From NCBI GenBank assembly GCA_021162925.1, contig JAGGXQ010000109.1, positions 1-7,895 on the forward strand: DNA of 7,895 bases. The letters are read 5' to 3'. How positions within the stretch are numbered: position 1 is the stretch's first letter; each line of letters starts with the position of its first letter. The position numbers and the translations under genes were made by a program. Below, piece after piece: positions 5,732 to 7,895 of the stretch. Under the pieces are notes generated by a model, which did no database searches, had not been told where the DNA came from, and saw nothing but the letters and a program-made list of their open reading frames with translations. This DNA is from Nitrososphaerota archaeon (GTDB taxonomy: Archaea > Thermoproteota > Nitrososphaeria > Nitrososphaerales > JAGGXQ01).

Positions 5732-6391
5732 GGCGATGCACGCCTTCCTCAGCAGGGATACGAGCATCATCGCCTCGTTCCTCGTTATCCCGGCCTTCAT
5801 GACCATCTGGGCCAAGGCTTTTCCCATCCTCTCGACCTCATCGCTCCCCATCCCGACCCTAGCCGCCAGGAGCCTCGCATACCTGGATACGAGCTCGCCT
5901 TCCCTGGAGGTCGAAAGCCTCCTCCTCTCCTTCCTCTTAACCTTACTGAGCTCGTAAAGTATCACGGCGAGGGCGTGGCTTATGTTCAGGGTCGGGTAAT
6001 CGGGGTTCGCTGGTATGTGGACCAAGAAGTCGCAGAGCATCAGCTCCTCCCTCTTCAGCCCCACCGTATCCCTCCCGAGCAGGATGCAGATTTTTTGCCT
6101 CGGATCGATCCTTCTCGCAAGCTCTTCTGGGGTTAGGTAGCTCCTCAAGAGGGATGGGGTAACTATCGCCGTAGTCCCGACCAAGAGGTCGAATTCCTTG
6201 AGCTGGCTAAGGCTCATGAGCTTTGCCCTCTTCAACAGGTCGGATGCGTGGGAAGAGAATCTCAACGCCTCTTCGAGGTCGAACTTGGGTTCGACCAAGA
6301 TGAGGTCCTCGAACCCAAAGTTCTTCATCACCCTCGCCACATACCCCACGTTCAGGCCGTACTTGGGCTCGATCAGGGCTATGGATATCAC
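5696..6391 (-). CDS. trmJ: TrmJ-like tRNA 2'-O-methyltransferase, SPOUT superfamily
   Basis: TrmJ uses SAM to methylate the ribose 2'-hydroxyl of nucleotide 32 in the tRNA anticodon loop. The 231-residue protein has the trefoil-knot motifs in order: motif 1 EPKYGLNVGYVARVMKNFGF at 8-27 with Asn14 and the likely catalytic Arg20, motif 2 LLGRDTVGLKREEL at 104-117, and motif 3 IPANPDYPTLNISHALAVIL at 126-145. In motif 2 the usual GRE is GRD. Residues about 150-231 form a helical, charged C-terminal region typical of TrmJ, rather than the N-terminal RNA-binding domain of TrmH/RlmB types. The start is a GTG whose product opens ISIALIEP, the expected first strand. It lies 22 nt after the preceding gene on the same strand, so the two may be co-transcribed. 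The 3' end overlaps the Trm11-like gene by 36 bp in convergent orientation. Confidence 0.9.
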   Translation of the reverse strand: MISIALIEPKYGLNVGYVARVMKNFGFEDLILVEPKFDLEEALRFSSHASDLLKRAKLMSLSQLKEFDLLVGTTAIVTPSLLRSYLTPEELARRIDPRQKICILLGRDTVGLKREELMLCDFLVHIPANPDYPTLNISHALAVILYELSKVKRKERRRLSTSREGELVSRYARLLAARVGMGSDEVERMGKALAQMVMKAGITRNEAMMLVSLLRKACIALGGLSERVDEP

Positions 6392-6413
6392 GCCGATTCT
6401 CGGCTTCTTAGGG

Positions 6414-7895
6414 TTAAATCGTTTTCTCGACCTCGTCTAGGAGGGATTCGTAGGCCGACAGGACCCTCTCCCTCCTCTCGTCCAAGAGCTTCCTCACCCT
6501 CCTCTCCCTAACCCTCTTGCCCGAAAACCGCTCGAAGACGGCCCCGTACTCCTTCATCTTCCTTTCGAGCTCCTTCAGCATCGAGTCGATCCTCCCGAAC
6601 TCGGCCTCCCTCCCCTCCAGCTTCAACAGCTTACGGAATTCGCTCCTCACCCTGGAGATGCCCGCATCCACGTCGGAGTTGTACCTCGCTATGTCCTTCT
6701 TCTTCACCTTTTCGGTCCCGAGGGACTCCAAGCCGTCTAGGAGCGAGATCAGGTCCCTGAGCGCCCCCTTAACCCTGCCGGCCTGTAGCTCCTCCGGTGG
6801 CTTCCTCCCCTTCAGGAGGTAGGCGAGGAAGGAGACGAACGCGAGGAAGAGGAAGGTCGTTACGTAGGGTACCGCCCTCTTGAACGGGTTCGGGCCCCCG
6901 GAGTACCTGAAGGTAACGCACCCACTCACGTCCAGCGGGGAGAACCGGTAGGTGGTTTTGGAGGTGGCCTTAAACCCGGGATCGAGCTCCAAAGAAATTT
7001 CGTAGGGTATCGGCTCGTCGATCGCCGATCCCTTCGGCACCGTGATCTCGCCATCCTTCAGGTAGGATGGTGGGAGCCCATACTCGAGCTCGAAGGCTAG
7101 GGTTTCGTTCGGGCTTATGACGAAGCCGGAGGATGAGAGGGACAGCCTCCCATCTTCGACCGGTATCTCGACCGGCTGGCTTCTGAAAGGCTCGAATTCG
7201 TCCACCAGGTACACGCTCGAGGTATTCGGGAGTAGGCGGACTTTGAGGGAGTTGAGGTCCTTATGGTCAAGGTTTCGGATGGTGAACCTTTCAGAGACGA
7301 AGACCCCATCGGCCTTCACCTCTATCGTCCTGGAGACGTTGGAAAATTCCAGCAGGATCAGGTCGTCGGTCCGGCTGGGGAGATTCAAGGTAACGTTCTC
7401 CAACTTCAGCCCCTTCCATCCTTCGAACTCCCCGACCATCTCATTATCGGTGACGTTGAAGCCTTCGACCCTCTCGAAACTCGATGCGCTAGGTGCCGTC
7501 ACGTTCACCTTAACGTCTTCAAGCCTGAAGTTGGTCGAAGGTATGAGCGCTAGTTCCGCCCTATACTTCAACCCGATCTCGCTTGAGAGCAGGCCTCTGG
7601 TCACGAGCGTCCAGCTTACCGTCACGTTAGACGAAGGGGGCAACTCCAGGCCATTCACGCTCACCTTCAGCCCTTCCTCATCGAAGGAGACGGTGGAGTT
7701 CGGGCTCGAGAAGTCCACCACCTTGCCCTTGTAGGATTCTGGATACCCGATCAAGACCTGGGGGGCTATGGCGGTCGTAGACGGGTTCGAAAGGATCAGG
7801 GTACCCTTCTCTATCACTGAGCCGTACGAGGTTATCCTGACGTCGTAGTTCAGGTAAGCCTCGAACCCATTTTCGGCTAAAGCGGGCTGGATCGA
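6414..7895 (-). CDS. Membrane-anchored surface protein with sequon-rich beta ectodomain and coiled-coil tail, ribophorin I-like architecture; N-terminus outside window
   Basis: The frame is open to the right edge, giving 493 visible residues. A GTG at 7817 is not the likely start because coding sequence continues before it. The first visible residues, QPALAENGF, look like the end of a signal peptide with a cleavage site after ALA. About 1-340 is beta-strand rich with polar and aromatic alternation, probably two or more sandwich domains, and holds eight N-x-S/T sequons (Asn66, 90, 131, 147, 167, 186, 224, 263). One membrane helix follows at 342-362 (6810-6872) with KGRK after it, placing the tail inside. 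The tail, about 130 residues, is highly charged and helical, probably coiled coil, with no sequons. This layout, and by eye the tail spacing, resembles ribophorin I of the eukaryotic oligosaccharyltransferase. A generic surface or cell-envelope protein is the main alternative. Confidence 0.88.
   Translation of the reverse strand, partial: SIQPALAENGFEAYLNYDVRITSYGSVIEKGTLILSNPSTTAIAPQVLIGYPESYKGKVVDFSSPNSTVSFDEEGLKVSVNGLELPPSSNVTVSWTLVTRGLLSSEIGLKYRAELALIPSTNFRLEDVKVNVTAPSASSFERVEGFNVTDNEMVGEFEGWKGLKLENVTLNLPSRTDDLILLEFSNVSRTIEVKADGVFVSERFTIRNLDHKDLNSLKVRLLPNTSSVYLVDEFEPFRSQPVEIPVEDGRLSLSSSGFVISPNETLAFELEYGLPPSYLKDGEITVPKGSAIDEPIPYEISLELDPGFKATSKTTYRFSPLDVSGCVTFRYSGGPNPFKRAVPYVTTFLFLAFVSFLAYLLKGRKPPEELQAGRVKGALRDLISLLDGLESLGTEKVKKKDIARYNSDVDAGISRVRSEFRKLLKLEGREAEFGRIDSMLKELERKMKEYGAVFERFSGKRVRERRVRKLLDERRERVLSAYESLLDEVEKTI
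6810..6872 (-). other. Single transmembrane segment of the surface protein
   Basis: These codons encode AVPYVTTFLFLAFVSFLAYL and one further Leu, an uninterrupted hydrophobic stretch of about 21 residues. It is followed by KGRK, which by the positive-inside rule places the C-terminal tail in the cytoplasm. All eight sequons lie on the outer side. Confidence 0.85.

Noticed and set aside
7117..7734. Open frame of 205 codons on the plus strand
   Set aside because: Antisense to the surface-protein ectodomain. The predicted product is a low-complexity Ser/Thr/Leu-rich shadow of that gene, with no supporting start signal.
7815..7817. GTG as the start of the surface protein
   Set aside because: The frame continues for 26 codons to the window edge with beta-strand-like sequence (AYLNYDVRITSYGS) and a likely signal cleavage site, so the true start lies outside.

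Overview
The window looks like a chromosomal segment of an archaeon, most likely from the Thermoproteota/TACK side. The reasons are an archaeal-type ribosomal protein L10e (uL16), an archaeal homodimer-type Dph2 for diphthamide synthesis, a coenzyme F420 ligase family protein, an archaeal SPOUT tRNA methyltransferase, TATA boxes placed about 23-28 nt before start codons (leaderless or very short leaders), and heavy use of AGG/ATA codons with GTG and TTG starts. No rRNA, tRNA, CRISPR array, insertion sequence or prophage was seen. The lineage is inferred from recalled family sequences, not from a search.

Left part, minus strand (1-1704): an NAD-linked, zinc-type glycerol dehydrogenase homologue is followed after 6 nt by a hydrophobic membrane protein cut by the window edge. 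They form a two-gene unit with its own TATA box. Their glycine codon choice differs sharply from the other genes sampled.

Middle, minus strand (1795-4084): a compact operon reads L10e, then dph2 (23-bp overlap), then a cofE-like gene (3-nt gap). It combines a ribosomal protein, the first enzyme of diphthamide synthesis on elongation factor 2, and an F420 glutamyl ligase family member with a non-canonical central motif.

Right of 4085, a 120-bp divergent promoter region separates L10e from two plus-strand genes. These are a small four-helix membrane protein of unknown function (4205-4573) and a Trm11/TrmG10-like methyltransferase (4658-5731) in which the usual D-P-P-Y catalytic motif is replaced by T-E-P. 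This gene converges on, and overlaps by 36 bp, a minus-strand TrmJ-like 2'-O-methyltransferase (5696-6391), so two RNA-methylase-family genes meet tail to tail.

Far right, minus strand (6414-7895): a large surface protein whose N-terminus lies outside the window. It has a beta-rich ectodomain with eight N-glycosylation sequons, one transmembrane helix, and a helical, probably coiled-coil cytoplasmic tail. This layout resembles ribophorin I, a eukaryotic oligosaccharyltransferase subunit. It is the most interesting candidate here, but the resemblance is an architectural inference. Most of the rest is informational and housekeeping gene content with a few unusual active-site variants.
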